Of a stretch of DNA of 32,860 nucleotides, positions 9,942 through 17,711 are shown in pieces. Source of the DNA: Candidatus Binataceae bacterium (lineage in GTDB: Bacteria > Desulfobacterota > Binatia > Binatales > Binataceae); the NCBI GenBank assembly GCA_030038355.1, contig JASHPB010000334.1, positions 1 through 32,860 on the forward strand. The letters run 5' to 3'. Both the position numbers and the translations under genes were made by a program. The stretch's first letter is position 1. Every line of letters starts with the position of its first letter. Below the pieces are notes generated by a model. It searched no databases. It had not been told where the DNA came from and was given only the letters and a program-made list of their open reading frames with translations.

Positions 9942-10778
9942 CTAAACCGGGTACATCGCAGTCTTGTTCTTTGCCGCGGTTTCGAGAGCCTTGCATCGAG
10001 TATCGCGCAGCCGCTTGAGTTTGGCGTCGCGTAGACGGGAGAGCGGGCGATGCTTCTTCTCCTGCCCGTTTACGAATTCGCGCAGGCTTCCGTGCAGATG
10101 GCCCTTCAAGGAGTGGAGATAGGCCTTAGTCAGGTCCATCTGCTTGGGCTTGCCGAAGTACTGAATCTGCCAGATCTTTTGAGCGGCCGGATCGAACCAG
10201 CTTATGTATCCGCCCGGCAGCACCTGCCGCGGCTGTGTGATCGCGCCCGTGAAACTGTATTTGGTGCCGGCTGATTTGGCCGGATCGTGATAGTTCGGGG
10301 TGAAAAAGTCGGAGACAATCACTTCCTCGATCAGGTAAGCGAACTTCTGATCCTGGCTCGGGTCGCATGCCTCGAGGAGGTACTCGACCCGCTTGCCCTG
10401 ATTTTCGACGATGATGTTCCCCGAGGCTTTAAGCTCCGGCCCGGCGACAAGACGACTGGCACTTGGGTCGACCAGCATCTCGATCAATTCATGACTCGCG
10501 GAAAGCGACCATGCGTCGCCGTACTCGACCTTGGCGTACGGCTGATAATGCTCTGTCTTGTGGAAGCCGCTCTCACTGGGCGGGAGTTCGGGCAGGATAA
10601 AAATCGGCCAATAACCCGGCGGCACATTCTTTTCCACCGCCTCGACCGTGGCCGAAACGTTCCAGATCGGCGCGACGTCGCGCTGCACCTGCATCGTAAG
10701 CGCGGTCGCCACCCTGGATAGTTCAGTGAAGGTGAGCTTCGGGGTTTTCGAAATCAATGCGATCTTGACTGGAATCAT
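9942..10778 (-). CDS. conserved protein of unknown function with HExxE motif
   Basis: 278 residues, no signal peptide and no membrane helix. SASHELIEMLVDP (93-105) contains H96-E97-x-x-E100, a metal-site-like pattern; a third ligand is not evident, so peptidase activity is only a possibility. Other distinctive stretches are LLEACDPSQD, IEEVIVSDFFTPNYHDP and TGAITQPRQVLPGGYISWFD. I believe similar proteins occur in soil bacteria, but I cannot name the family. The C-terminus is basic (KKHRPLSRLRDAKLKRLRD). The frame extends to 10907, but the ATG at 10778 has GGAG 7 bases upstream. It lies directly upstream of atpD on the same strand, so co-transcription with the ATPase is possible. Confidence 0.75.
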   Translation of the reverse strand: MIPVKIALISKTPKLTFTELSRVATALTMQVQRDVAPIWNVSATVEAVEKNVPPGYWPIFILPELPPSESGFHKTEHYQPYAKVEYGDAWSLSASHELIEMLVDPSASRLVAGPELKASGNIIVENQGKRVEYLLEACDPSQDQKFAYLIEEVIVSDFFTPNYHDPAKSAGTKYSFTGAITQPRQVLPGGYISWFDPAAQKIWQIQYFGKPKQMDLTKAYLHSLKGHLHGSLREFVNGQEKKHRPLSRLRDAKLKRLRDTRCKALETAAKNKTAMYPV

Positions 10779-10984
10779 GGTTCTCCGTTCTGGGTTCCGT
10801 CGGCTAACAGCGCGGAACGGATTGGTCAAATGTTGATCAAATTGCATCGCCGCGTCGCGGCGGTGCGCTCGATCTGTCTGGCGGGAAGCGCGGCTTGACG
10901 ATAGCATTTTGCGCGCTCGAAGGTTGCCCCAAAGGACCTGTCTCGAGCACGTAAGCTCGGAAATAATGCGACCATCACCACCGG

Positions 10985-11256
10985 TTGTCTATAGCCGTAA
11001 GCTCACAGTGATGCTGGCGGCCATGGTGATGGCGATGCTCGCGTTCGTTGGGCCGCCGTTCGCGATCATAGCCGGCGCCGGGTGCATTTGCGTTGGCGCC
11101 GAAGGGTTCGCAAGTAGTAAGCGTCCCAGTTCGCGCCGGCCTTCCAGGGCACTTACAGCAACTTTAATGTTCAGATCAGCAGCGACGATCCGCTCACGCC
11201 GAGCGTGACCGTACCCTTGAGCGGCAAGGCTAATGTTCAACAAAAGCCGGCTAAAT
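10985..11256 (+). pseudogene. broken ASH (choice-of-anchor D) domain fragment
   Basis: The second half of an ASH domain can be read only by changing frame. PPFAIIAGAG is in one frame (to about 11080). AFALAPKGSQVVSVPVRAGL is in a second (11084 to about 11146). TYSNFNVQISSDDPLTPSVT and the closing VPLSGKANVQQKPAK are in a third, ending at TGA 11254-11256. The last jump falls in a GGG run at about 11147 and fits one extra G. A hydrophobic, methionine-rich stretch encoded before it (about 11005-11070) may be a signal segment or further out-of-frame sequence. The end overlaps the 3' end of the opposite-strand ABC ATPase by six bases. It resembles the ASH domain at the left edge of the window. Confidence 0.5.
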
Positions 11257-12057
11257 GACCAGCCGCGTGGCTGGCTGGACGCGGAGCGCATAGCGACCAC
11301 CGGTGCGGCTCAGCTTAACCGTGGCGCCGAACGCGCGAGCGAGGTTGGGAGAAGTCAACACCGAATCGCGTGGACCAGCGGCCAACACTCGCCCCACCTT
11401 GAGTATCAGCACGTGCGAAAACACGTCAATTATCTCCTCGACGTGATGGGTCACCAGCACTAGCGCGGGCGCATCGCGTCGCCGCGCGAGACGGCTGAGG
11501 AATTGCAAAAAGTGCTCGCGCGCGACGGGGTCCAGCCCCGCGCACGGCTCGTCGAGAATGAGGAGGCGCGGTTCGGCCATCAGCGCGCGCCCGATCAGTA
11601 CGCGCTGGCGCTCGCCCTGCGAAAGATGCAGCCACATCCGATTGGCGAGGCGCGTGGCCTCGACGCGCCGCAGGATCGACACGGCGCGAGCGCGATCGAC
11701 CTCTGATATCGCCCCCCAGTATCCAATTTGTGCGTAGCGCCCGCTGATAACGGCTTTCAGAGTCGTCTCGGACTCTTCCATCATCTCGTGCACGCTCGAG
11801 CTGACGAGCCCGATGCTTCTGCGCAGCTCGCGCCAGTCGCTGCGCCCGTAAGTCTCGCCCAGCACAGAGATCGCGCCCCTGGTTGGCGGCAGGTATCCCG
11901 TTAGCGCCCGCAGCATCGAGGTCTTGCCGGAGCCGTTGGCGCCCAGGATGACCCAGTTCTCGCGCGGCATCACGCGCCAATCGATGGCACGGATGATAGC
12001 GGCGTCGCGCTCGATTCCGAGGCCGCGGATTTCAATCACCGGTTGTCGAGGTTCCAT
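11251..12057 (-). CDS. ABC transporter ATP-binding protein, orphan
   Basis: 268 residues with a complete ABC ATPase domain: Walker A GANGSGKT (39-46), signature LSQGERQR (145-152), Walker B LLILDEP (165-171), D-loop AGLD, and switch histidine in VTHHVEE. The segment IGYWGAISEVDR and the overall layout resemble the single-domain ModF/YlmA-type ATPases, sometimes tied to molybdate or metal transport. No permease or binding protein lies next to it, so the substrate is unknown. ATG 12057 is chosen; a GTG at 12072 in the same frame is an alternative, and neither has a clear ribosome site. Confidence 0.85.
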   Translation of the reverse strand: MEPRQPVIEIRGLGIERDAAIIRAIDWRVMPRENWVILGANGSGKTSMLRALTGYLPPTRGAISVLGETYGRSDWRELRRSIGLVSSSVHEMMEESETTLKAVISGRYAQIGYWGAISEVDRARAVSILRRVEATRLANRMWLHLSQGERQRVLIGRALMAEPRLLILDEPCAGLDPVAREHFLQFLSRLARRRDAPALVLVTHHVEEIIDVFSHVLILKVGRVLAAGPRDSVLTSPNLARAFGATVKLSRTGGRYALRVQPATRLVI

Positions 12058-12278
12058 GTCGATGGCGAGCACTCTACGCAGATTGGGTCGAGCGCAAAAA
12101 CGGCCCTCAGAGAGCGGGGAGCGACTACCCTATCGCGGAAAAGAATTTGCGAGGTGCTCGCCATAATGACAGTTGCATCGATTACTATCCAAATAGAGTA
12201 GCAGGTGGAGAGTGAACAGTTCAGCCTATACAGCTTGTAGGAATCGGATGCGCAATGTCGCGCGATGGAACCCGCCAC

Positions 12279-12950
12279 TCAATCACGCGTCCCTATCAGT
12301 TGACCCGGCAAGCAAAACGCTAGTGCGGCTTCCGCCACGATAGTCGCCGATGCGGGTGCGCCCGCCAGCTCCGCGCTGCGGTGTCGCCGGCGCTCCTGCC
12401 GCGGTCCGCGCCTGAAGTTCTCGCCCCCGGCCTGGTTGAGTTGACACCTGCCGGCGTCTTCCACGGGCGGGACGGATGCGGACCATTCAAAGTCGCCGCT
12501 CGCGATGAGCGCGTCGACCGCGGCGCTCCAGATGCCAAATGAGGACCGCGACCAGTTAAGGCACTGGCTCCAGCTACACTGGTCGTCGTAGCTGCTTGCG
12601 CCGTCGTAGCGCCAGATTCCACGAGGGCAAATCGGAACCGGCGCACGGGACTCTATGCAGTCGTAATACATAACCCGAATAGCAGCTGCATTATTCGGCA
12701 GGAAGTGACCAATTGTGGGACCGTCCGCCGCAGTCCAGCTCTGCGAAGTGACTCGACGGCCGCAGGAACAATTGGTGGTCGGGCCGAAGCCACCCCGCAG
12801 CATCCTGCCGAAAAGCCACCCCTGCCCAAGCCAGATACGAAGGTCAACCCTCGGGCCGATCGAACAAGTGGCGATGAGCCAAATTGTATCTATGAGCGAA
12901 GCGGACGAAACGACGAGAACCAGGCGCGAACGCCATGCGTCGCGAATCAC
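12279..12950 (-). CDS. doubtful ORF downstream of murF, unrecognised
   Basis: A 223-codon frame begins with a GTG that overlaps the murF stop as GTGA, which would suit translational coupling. The product has one hydrophobic stretch near the N-terminus (SRLVLVVSSASLIDTIWLIA), then a Cys- and Trp-containing middle (RVMYYDCIESR, DDQCSWSQCLNWS) and an Arg-rich tail. I recognise no family. Third-position GC over the first ~40 codons is lower than in neighbouring genes, and a second frame (12320-12646) is equally open, so this may be non-coding or decayed. It occupies most of an 890-bp stretch (12058-12946) in which I see no other gene. Confidence 0.25.
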   Translation of the reverse strand: MIRDAWRSRLVLVVSSASLIDTIWLIATCSIGPRVDLRIWLGQGWLFGRMLRGGFGPTTNCSCGRRVTSQSWTAADGPTIGHFLPNNAAAIRVMYYDCIESRAPVPICPRGIWRYDGASSYDDQCSWSQCLNWSRSSFGIWSAAVDALIASGDFEWSASVPPVEDAGRCQLNQAGGENFRRGPRQERRRHRSAELAGAPASATIVAEAALAFCLPGQLIGTRD

Positions 12951-14437
12951 GAAACGGTCCTCGCTTTTGGCCCAGCGCGGGTGTGGGTGGATAAGTCAGA
13001 TTCCAGGCTCTCGATAATGCTTTCCATCGCCACGCCGCGCGAGCCCTTGATCAAGAGAACGTCGCCGGGCTGGAGCGCCGCCGCGACTATTGGCGCGGCG
13101 GCGCGGCTATCCGCCGCGCAGGAGAGCTGCGCGGTGCCCTTGGCGCCGCGCAGCTCTCCTGCGGCCGCAGTCATTTGCGCGCCAACCACGACAATCGCCG
13201 CGGGATCCGCGGCAATCGCCGCGCGGAGCGCCTCGCGATGCGTGCCGGGGGCGAGCGCGCCCAGCTCCAGCATGTCGCCCAGCACAAGCACGAGCCGTGC
13301 GCGAAGGCCTCCAGCCAACTCGCGCGCAGCGGCTAGCGCTGCCAGCACGGCACGCGGACTTGAGTTGTAGGTATCATCGATCACGAGAACTTCGCCGATG
13401 CGGCGTCGGGTGAGGCGGCCCGGCACGGGCTCAGCTGCCGCGAGCGCCGCGCCGATGGCGCGGAGCTCGCCGCCGCTCAGTGGCGTGGCACGCATCGCGG
13501 CGCCGGCGGCGATAGCCGCGGCGCAGTTGAGTGCCGCGGCCTCGCCGAGGAGCTGAAGCTCTGTTTCGATCGCGCGCTCGCTGTCGTCAACGACGAGCGA
13601 ACGCGCGAGTTCGAGGCGCACTCGGGTGCGGCCATCGGGTGAGAACGCGCGCATCGCCAGGCGAACATCGGCCTGCGGCGACTTGCCGAAGGTGAGTAGA
13701 CGCAGTTCCCGCGGAACTCGGTCGAGAACGAGAGGCTCGGAATCGGCGGTGACCGCGTAGACGTGGGCTGTTTTGAGGAGACCGGCTTCTTCATCGGCGA
13801 TCTCGTCGAGCGTGCCGAGTCCTTCGCTATGCTCAAGGTCGACATTTAAGACCATCGCCACCTCAGGCTCGACGATTCTCGCGAGAGCCGCGATCTCGCC
13901 CCGCTGATTGGTGCCACACTCGAGAACAAGGGCGCGGTGCTTACGCGTGAGCGTGAAGATCGTCATCGGCACGCCGATGCGATTGTTGAGGTTGGCCGGC
14001 GTGGCGAGCGTATTGCCGAAGAGAGAGCGCGCGACGCTGGCAGTGAGCTCTTTGGTTGTGGTTTTGCCGACTGCACCCCCGATCGCGATCGTCGGCAAAT
14101 GCGACTCAGCACGCGTCCTCAACAGATGATGGTGGGCGAGGGTGCCCAGCGCGATGAGCGTGTCCTCGACTTCGATTGACGCGAGACCCTCGATGCCTCG
14201 GCCCTTCTCGACGATTGCGGCAGCGGCGCCGCGTGTCCGCGCTTCGGCCAGATATGAATGCGCGTCGCTCACAGCGCCGCGAAGCGCAACGAAGATCGCG
14301 CCCGGCGTGATCGATCGCGTATCGATACTGACGCCGCGCACCGGGGTCGCAGCGCCACCGGTAAAGCTCCCCCTGACGGCTTTGGCGGCTTCGCCGAGCG
14401 TGAACTCGCAATGGTTCGTGGGAATCGGCGTCGCCAT
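12947..14437 (-). CDS. murF: UDP-N-acetylmuramoyl-tripeptide--D-Ala-D-Ala ligase
   Basis: 496 residues; the cytoplasmic enzyme adding D-Ala-D-Ala to the UDP-MurNAc tripeptide. Mur ligase layout: N-terminal domain (VSIDTRSITPGAIFVALRG), ATP-binding domain with GGAVGKTTTKE at 120-130 and the family segments TPANLNNRIGVP and LECGTNQRGEI, and a C-terminal domain beginning near VLVIDDTYNSSPRA. The P-loop reads GGAVGKT where GSNGKT is usual. ATG 14437 is chosen; an in-frame GTG at 14470 is possible. It stands outside a dcw cluster: mraY, murD and ftsW are not adjacent. purE starts 134 bases away in the opposite direction. Confidence 0.92.
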   Translation of the reverse strand: MATPIPTNHCEFTLGEAAKAVRGSFTGGAATPVRGVSIDTRSITPGAIFVALRGAVSDAHSYLAEARTRGAAAAIVEKGRGIEGLASIEVEDTLIALGTLAHHHLLRTRAESHLPTIAIGGAVGKTTTKELTASVARSLFGNTLATPANLNNRIGVPMTIFTLTRKHRALVLECGTNQRGEIAALARIVEPEVAMVLNVDLEHSEGLGTLDEIADEEAGLLKTAHVYAVTADSEPLVLDRVPRELRLLTFGKSPQADVRLAMRAFSPDGRTRVRLELARSLVVDDSERAIETELQLLGEAAALNCAAAIAAGAAMRATPLSGGELRAIGAALAAAEPVPGRLTRRRIGEVLVIDDTYNSSPRAVLAALAAARELAGGLRARLVLVLGDMLELGALAPGTHREALRAAIAADPAAIVVVGAQMTAAAGELRGAKGTAQLSCAADSRAAAPIVAAALQPGDVLLIKGSRGVAMESIIESLESDLSTHTRAGPKARTVS

Positions 14438-14571
14438 GCTGGCAAGATACAGGGGAATCCGCAACGTCACTATTCCCCGTCATCTTGACAGGAAACCGCC
14501 GCCTTATCAGGCTTCAGTTTCGGCCGAAGCAATCAAAATCGGGCCGGGAATTCGCGAGGTAAACCTTTAAA

Positions 14572-15063
14572 ATGGCGGATGCGAAAATCCAGGTCGCCGT
14601 GATCATGGGCAGCAAGAGCGATTGGGAATACATGTCGGCAGCCGCGGAAGTCATGGATGAACTTAAAGTATCGCATGAAGTCCGGATCCTCTCTGCGCAC
14701 CGAACTCCGGATCTCACGCTCGAATATTCTGCCTCGGCACGCGAGCGCGGCCTCAGCGTGATAATCGCAGGCGCCGGCGGGGCCGCGCACCTTGCGGGAG
14801 TCGTTGCGGCCAAGACCCTTCTGCCGGTGATTGGCGTGCCGATGCCGACGACGTCGCTGCAAGGCATGGATTCATTGCTATCAATCGTTCAGATGCCCAA
14901 GGGCGTGCCTGTAGCCACGATGGCAATCGGCAAGGCGGGCGCGGCGAATGCTGGGCTGTTTGCCGCCCAGATAATCGCGCTGCATGATCAACAGCTCGCC
15001 GGGCGACTGTCAGATTGGCGCGCGGCGCGCGTGCAGGAGCTCCTCAAGCAGAAGTTGCCGTAA
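14572..15063 (+). CDS. purE: N5-carboxyaminoimidazole ribonucleotide mutase
   Basis: 163 residues, the normal PurE length. VAVIMGSKSDWEYM, ILSAHRTPD (active-site histidine loop) and IAGAGGAAHLAGVVA are diagnostic, and the conserved PMPTTSLQGMDSLLS loop is present. In bacteria PurE converts N5-CAIR to CAIR after PurK. purK, its usual partner, does not follow here; the next gene is a PLP enzyme 12 bases on. Divergent from murF with a short intergenic region (14438-14571). Confidence 0.95.
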   Translation: MADAKIQVAVIMGSKSDWEYMSAAAEVMDELKVSHEVRILSAHRTPDLTLEYSASARERGLSVIIAGAGGAAHLAGVVAAKTLLPVIGVPMPTTSLQGMDSLLSIVQMPKGVPVATMAIGKAGAANAGLFAAQIIALHDQQLAGRLSDWRAARVQELLKQKLP

Positions 15064-15075
15064 CGGACGCCTACG

Positions 15076-16137
15076 ATGCGCAAGCGCGATATCGATACTC
15101 CTGCGCTGATTCTCGATCTCGACATCGTGGAGGCGAATATCCTCGCGATGGCAGCATATTTCGCGGTGCGCCCGCAAAAACTGCGGCCTCACTTCAAAAC
15201 GCCCAAGACGCCTGAGGTGGCGCGACGCCAGCTCGCAGCCGGTGCGATCGGAGTTACGGCAGCGAAGGTCGGCGAGGTCGAAGTGCTCGCGCGCGCGGGC
15301 CTCGGCCCTGTGCTGCTCGCCAATCAAATCGCCGGCGCGCAGAAGGTCGATCGACTTTTTGCCGTGGCGGAGCGGGTCAAAGTGATCGGAACTGTCGAGA
15401 GCGAGTTCAACGTTCGAGAACTTGAGGAAGGTGCGGCCCGGGCCGGGCGATCACTCGGCGTCATTATCGAGGTCGACACCGGGATGCATCGATGTGGCTC
15501 GGAAACGACCGCCGAGACTGTAGATCTTGCGCGGCGAATCGCTCGCGGACCGCTCCAGTATCGCGGCGTGATGGGTTACGAGGGTCACGCGGTGCTGCTT
15601 GCGGATCGCATCAAGCGCGAGACTACGGCGCGCGCTGCGCTGACCTGCCTCAGCGAGCACGTTGCGGCTCTGAGAGCGGCCGGGTTCGCGCCTGAGATCG
15701 TGAGCGCAGGTGGTACAGGCACTTACGACATCGCGGGCAGCTGGCCCGATGTGACGGAGGTGCAGGCCGGCTCCTACGTCTTCATGGACGGCGCATACAG
15801 AAATGTGCGGCCCGATCTCGGTCGGCCAGCGCTGACGCTGCTCACAACCGTGATCTCGCGGCGAGGTGATCGCGCGATCACGGATGCGGGAATGAAGGCT
15901 CTAACCAACGAATTCGGTCCCCCCAACGGAAAGGAACTTCCAGTAAAAGTGAGCCGTCTTTCCGAGGAGCACGGGCACCTGGCGGCTGGCGAAAGCCAAA
16001 TCGCCGCCGGCATGAAAATCGAGTTGATACCGAGCCATGGCGATACGACGATAAATCTGCACAAAGAGTATTACGTGGTGCGAGGCGACGAAGTGGTGGC
16101 GACCTGGCAAATCGAGGGGGCGCGGGCTTTCCGATGA
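15076..16137 (+). CDS. D-threonine aldolase / D-serine dehydratase-like PLP enzyme
   Basis: 353 residues, fold III (alanine-racemase-like). N-terminal DTPALILDLDIVEANI; probable PLP lysine K41 in RPHFKTPKTP (RPHVKTHK in characterised relatives); VDTGMHRCG and GGTGTYDI for cofactor phosphate binding. The C-terminal PSHGDTTINLHKEYYVV corresponds to the metal-site segment of D-threonine aldolase and D-serine dehydratase (PNHxCxTVNL), with H and D in place. Members act on D-threonine, D-serine, 3-hydroxyaspartate or related beta-hydroxy amino acids; the substrate cannot be chosen. It overlaps the next gene as ATGA and is 12 bases after purE. Confidence 0.85.
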   Translation: MRKRDIDTPALILDLDIVEANILAMAAYFAVRPQKLRPHFKTPKTPEVARRQLAAGAIGVTAAKVGEVEVLARAGLGPVLLANQIAGAQKVDRLFAVAERVKVIGTVESEFNVRELEEGAARAGRSLGVIIEVDTGMHRCGSETTAETVDLARRIARGPLQYRGVMGYEGHAVLLADRIKRETTARAALTCLSEHVAALRAAGFAPEIVSAGGTGTYDIAGSWPDVTEVQAGSYVFMDGAYRNVRPDLGRPALTLLTTVISRRGDRAITDAGMKALTNEFGPPNGKELPVKVSRLSEEHGHLAAGESQIAAGMKIELIPSHGDTTINLHKEYYVVRGDEVVATWQIEGARAFR

Positions 16138-16799
16138 GGAGCAAGCACAGGAAGCTTTTTGACGCGGGCGCAATCGCGAGCGCTCTGGTCGCGCTGGCAA
16201 TCGCTGGCGCAGCACATGCCGCCGACGTCAAGAGCCAGGGCTCGCTCAAGCTTCCGCCCAACACCGATCTTATCGTGATCTGCAACGATCCGATGGTTAA
16301 TAACGTGTTGAGCGACGATTTGAACGCGGAGCGGCGTACGCTCGGTACGATAACCTCGACACTCACATTGACCGTCGAGGTAAATCAGAAAGTGATGGCG
16401 CCGGGAGTTTCTTTGGGTGACCTGTTTCCGGGCGATCCGTCGATGGCGCGACTACTGGCCGAGACGGGCGTCAACGCTCCGCCGCTTGGCGATAGTGGCG
16501 ATCAGCGGGGCGACCCTTATGCCGAAGCGGCGCGCAGACAAGCGCTCGGCCTCGACGATCCGCTGACTTCATCGTTCCGCAATTACCAGGCGATGGAAAA
16601 TTCGATGAAAGGCGACAGCGGCTCGCCCTACAATTCGATTCCAAAGAGTCAGATCTACGACACGGTGATTTCGGCGCGCGCCGCGATCAGCGGCGCATCC
16701 GGCGAATTCAAGGTGGTCGCCGTGGTGCACGGCGGCGACAGCATCAACAAGGGCAAGAAACTCGTGGCCGAAGAAATCGCCAACTCTATCCTGCGTTAG
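16134..16799 (+). CDS. secreted protein of unknown function
   Basis: 221 residues. A basic start (MRSKHRKLF), a hydrophobic core (IASALVALAIAG) and AHA just before residue 30 form a clear Sec signal peptide with cleavage near 29/30, so the mature protein is periplasmic or exported. Mature features: LPPNTDLIVICNDPMVNNVL, a Thr-rich strand region TITSTLTLTVEVNQ, an acidic, Gly/Pro-containing middle, and a C-terminal FKVVAVVHGGDSINKGKKLV. I recognise no family. The start overlaps the PLP enzyme stop as ATGA, implying co-expression, and the toroid gene follows after 8 bases. Confidence 0.7.
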   Translation: MRSKHRKLFDAGAIASALVALAIAGAAHAADVKSQGSLKLPPNTDLIVICNDPMVNNVLSDDLNAERRTLGTITSTLTLTVEVNQKVMAPGVSLGDLFPGDPSMARLLAETGVNAPPLGDSGDQRGDPYAEAARRQALGLDDPLTSSFRNYQAMENSMKGDSGSPYNSIPKSQIYDTVISARAAISGASGEFKVVAVVHGGDSINKGKKLVAEEIANSILR

Positions 16800-16807
16800 A
16801 CGTGAAG

Positions 16808-17680
16808 ATGAGCGCCCAGCTAGCCCCATCGCTCGATCGCGCGGGCGAATTCGTCTGGCGGAACGCGCGCCTGATTGAGCGCGCAATGTTCGATCATCTG
16901 TTCGTGGCATCCTCACCGCGAAGCGTTGGCGCCGCGCTCTCAGCGTATCAAAACGATGACGGCGGATTCGGCAACGCGCTGGAAGCCGATATCCGCGCGC
17001 CGGCGAGCATGCCGGTCGCCTGCGAGCAGGCGCTCATCATGCTGTGCCAGGCAGGGATTCGCGATCAATCGATGGCCGGCATGCTCTGCGGCTACCTGGC
17101 TTCGGTGGCGGAGGCTGATGCGCGCGTGCCAGTGGTGACGAAGGAGATTCTCGATTATCCGCGCGCGGTGCATTGGAACACGCCGTCGTTCCATGGTGAC
17201 TCGCCGAATCCCACAGCGGGCCTCGTTGGGATGCTGCTTTATCAAGGCGTGCACAATGAATGGCTTTCGCGGGCGACGGAGTGGTGTTGGCACCGACTCG
17301 AGCGGACGCTCGAGGATGCGCATGACACCGCCTGCGCTCTTCGATTTCTGGACTACGCGCCCGATCGCGATCGTGCTCGCCAAGTGGCGCTGCGCGTCGC
17401 GCGTGAGGCCGACGCAACTTGTTGGTTTCTCAAGTATCCCGATCCTACTCGCTACGGTGTAACGCCGCTGCATCTGTGTCCCAAGCCAGATGCGCTCGCG
17501 CGATCTGCGTTCAGCGATGAAATCATCGCTGCGCATCTCGACCAGCTGGCGGCACAGCAGCAGCGTGACGGTGGATGGCCAATCACCTGGGAGGCGCCGG
17601 GAATGGGCGCCGCGATCGAATGGCGCGGCAGGTTCACTCTCGACGCGCTAATCACGCTGCGGGCGTACGGCCGTATCTGA
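16808..17680 (+). CDS. prenyltransferase/squalene-cyclase-like alpha/alpha-toroid protein
   Basis: 290 residues. QNDDGGFGNALEADIRAP (from residue 48) and QQQRDGGWPITWEAPG (near 245) are QW-type repeats of the alpha/alpha toroid fold shared by squalene cyclases and protein prenyltransferases. At under half the length of a full cyclase and without its DxDD motif, it belongs to a widespread uncharacterised single-domain group; no terpene cyclisation should be assumed. No signal peptide. ATG 16808 is chosen; GTG 16802 in the same frame is equally possible. It is third in the apparent operon with the PLP enzyme and the secreted protein, and convergent with the RodZ-like gene. Confidence 0.7.
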   Translation: MSAQLAPSLDRAGEFVWRNARLIERAMFDHLFVASSPRSVGAALSAYQNDDGGFGNALEADIRAPASMPVACEQALIMLCQAGIRDQSMAGMLCGYLASVAEADARVPVVTKEILDYPRAVHWNTPSFHGDSPNPTAGLVGMLLYQGVHNEWLSRATEWCWHRLERTLEDAHDTACALRFLDYAPDRDRARQVALRVAREADATCWFLKYPDPTRYGVTPLHLCPKPDALARSAFSDEIIAAHLDQLAAQQQRDGGWPITWEAPGMGAAIEWRGRFTLDALITLRAYGRI

Positions 17681-17699
17681 GCAAGTTCCGCCGAAGAAT

Positions 17700-17711
17700 C
17701 CGGCGCGCCGG
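17700..17711. terminator. GC palindrome between convergent genes
   Basis: CCGGCGCGCCGG is a perfect 12-base palindrome lying between the stop of the toroid gene (17680) and the stop of the RodZ-like gene (17712). It could form a short hairpin in either transcript, but there is no U-tract, so terminator function is only suggested by position. Confidence 0.25.

Noticed and set aside
12320..12646. 108-codon minus-strand frame, Arg/Ser/Thr-rich
   Set aside because: Low-complexity composition and no recognisable domain; it competes with an equally weak overlapping frame.
12705..13370. 221-codon plus-strand frame
   Set aside because: Mostly antisense to murF, with Ala/Arg/Ser composition typical of a shadow frame.
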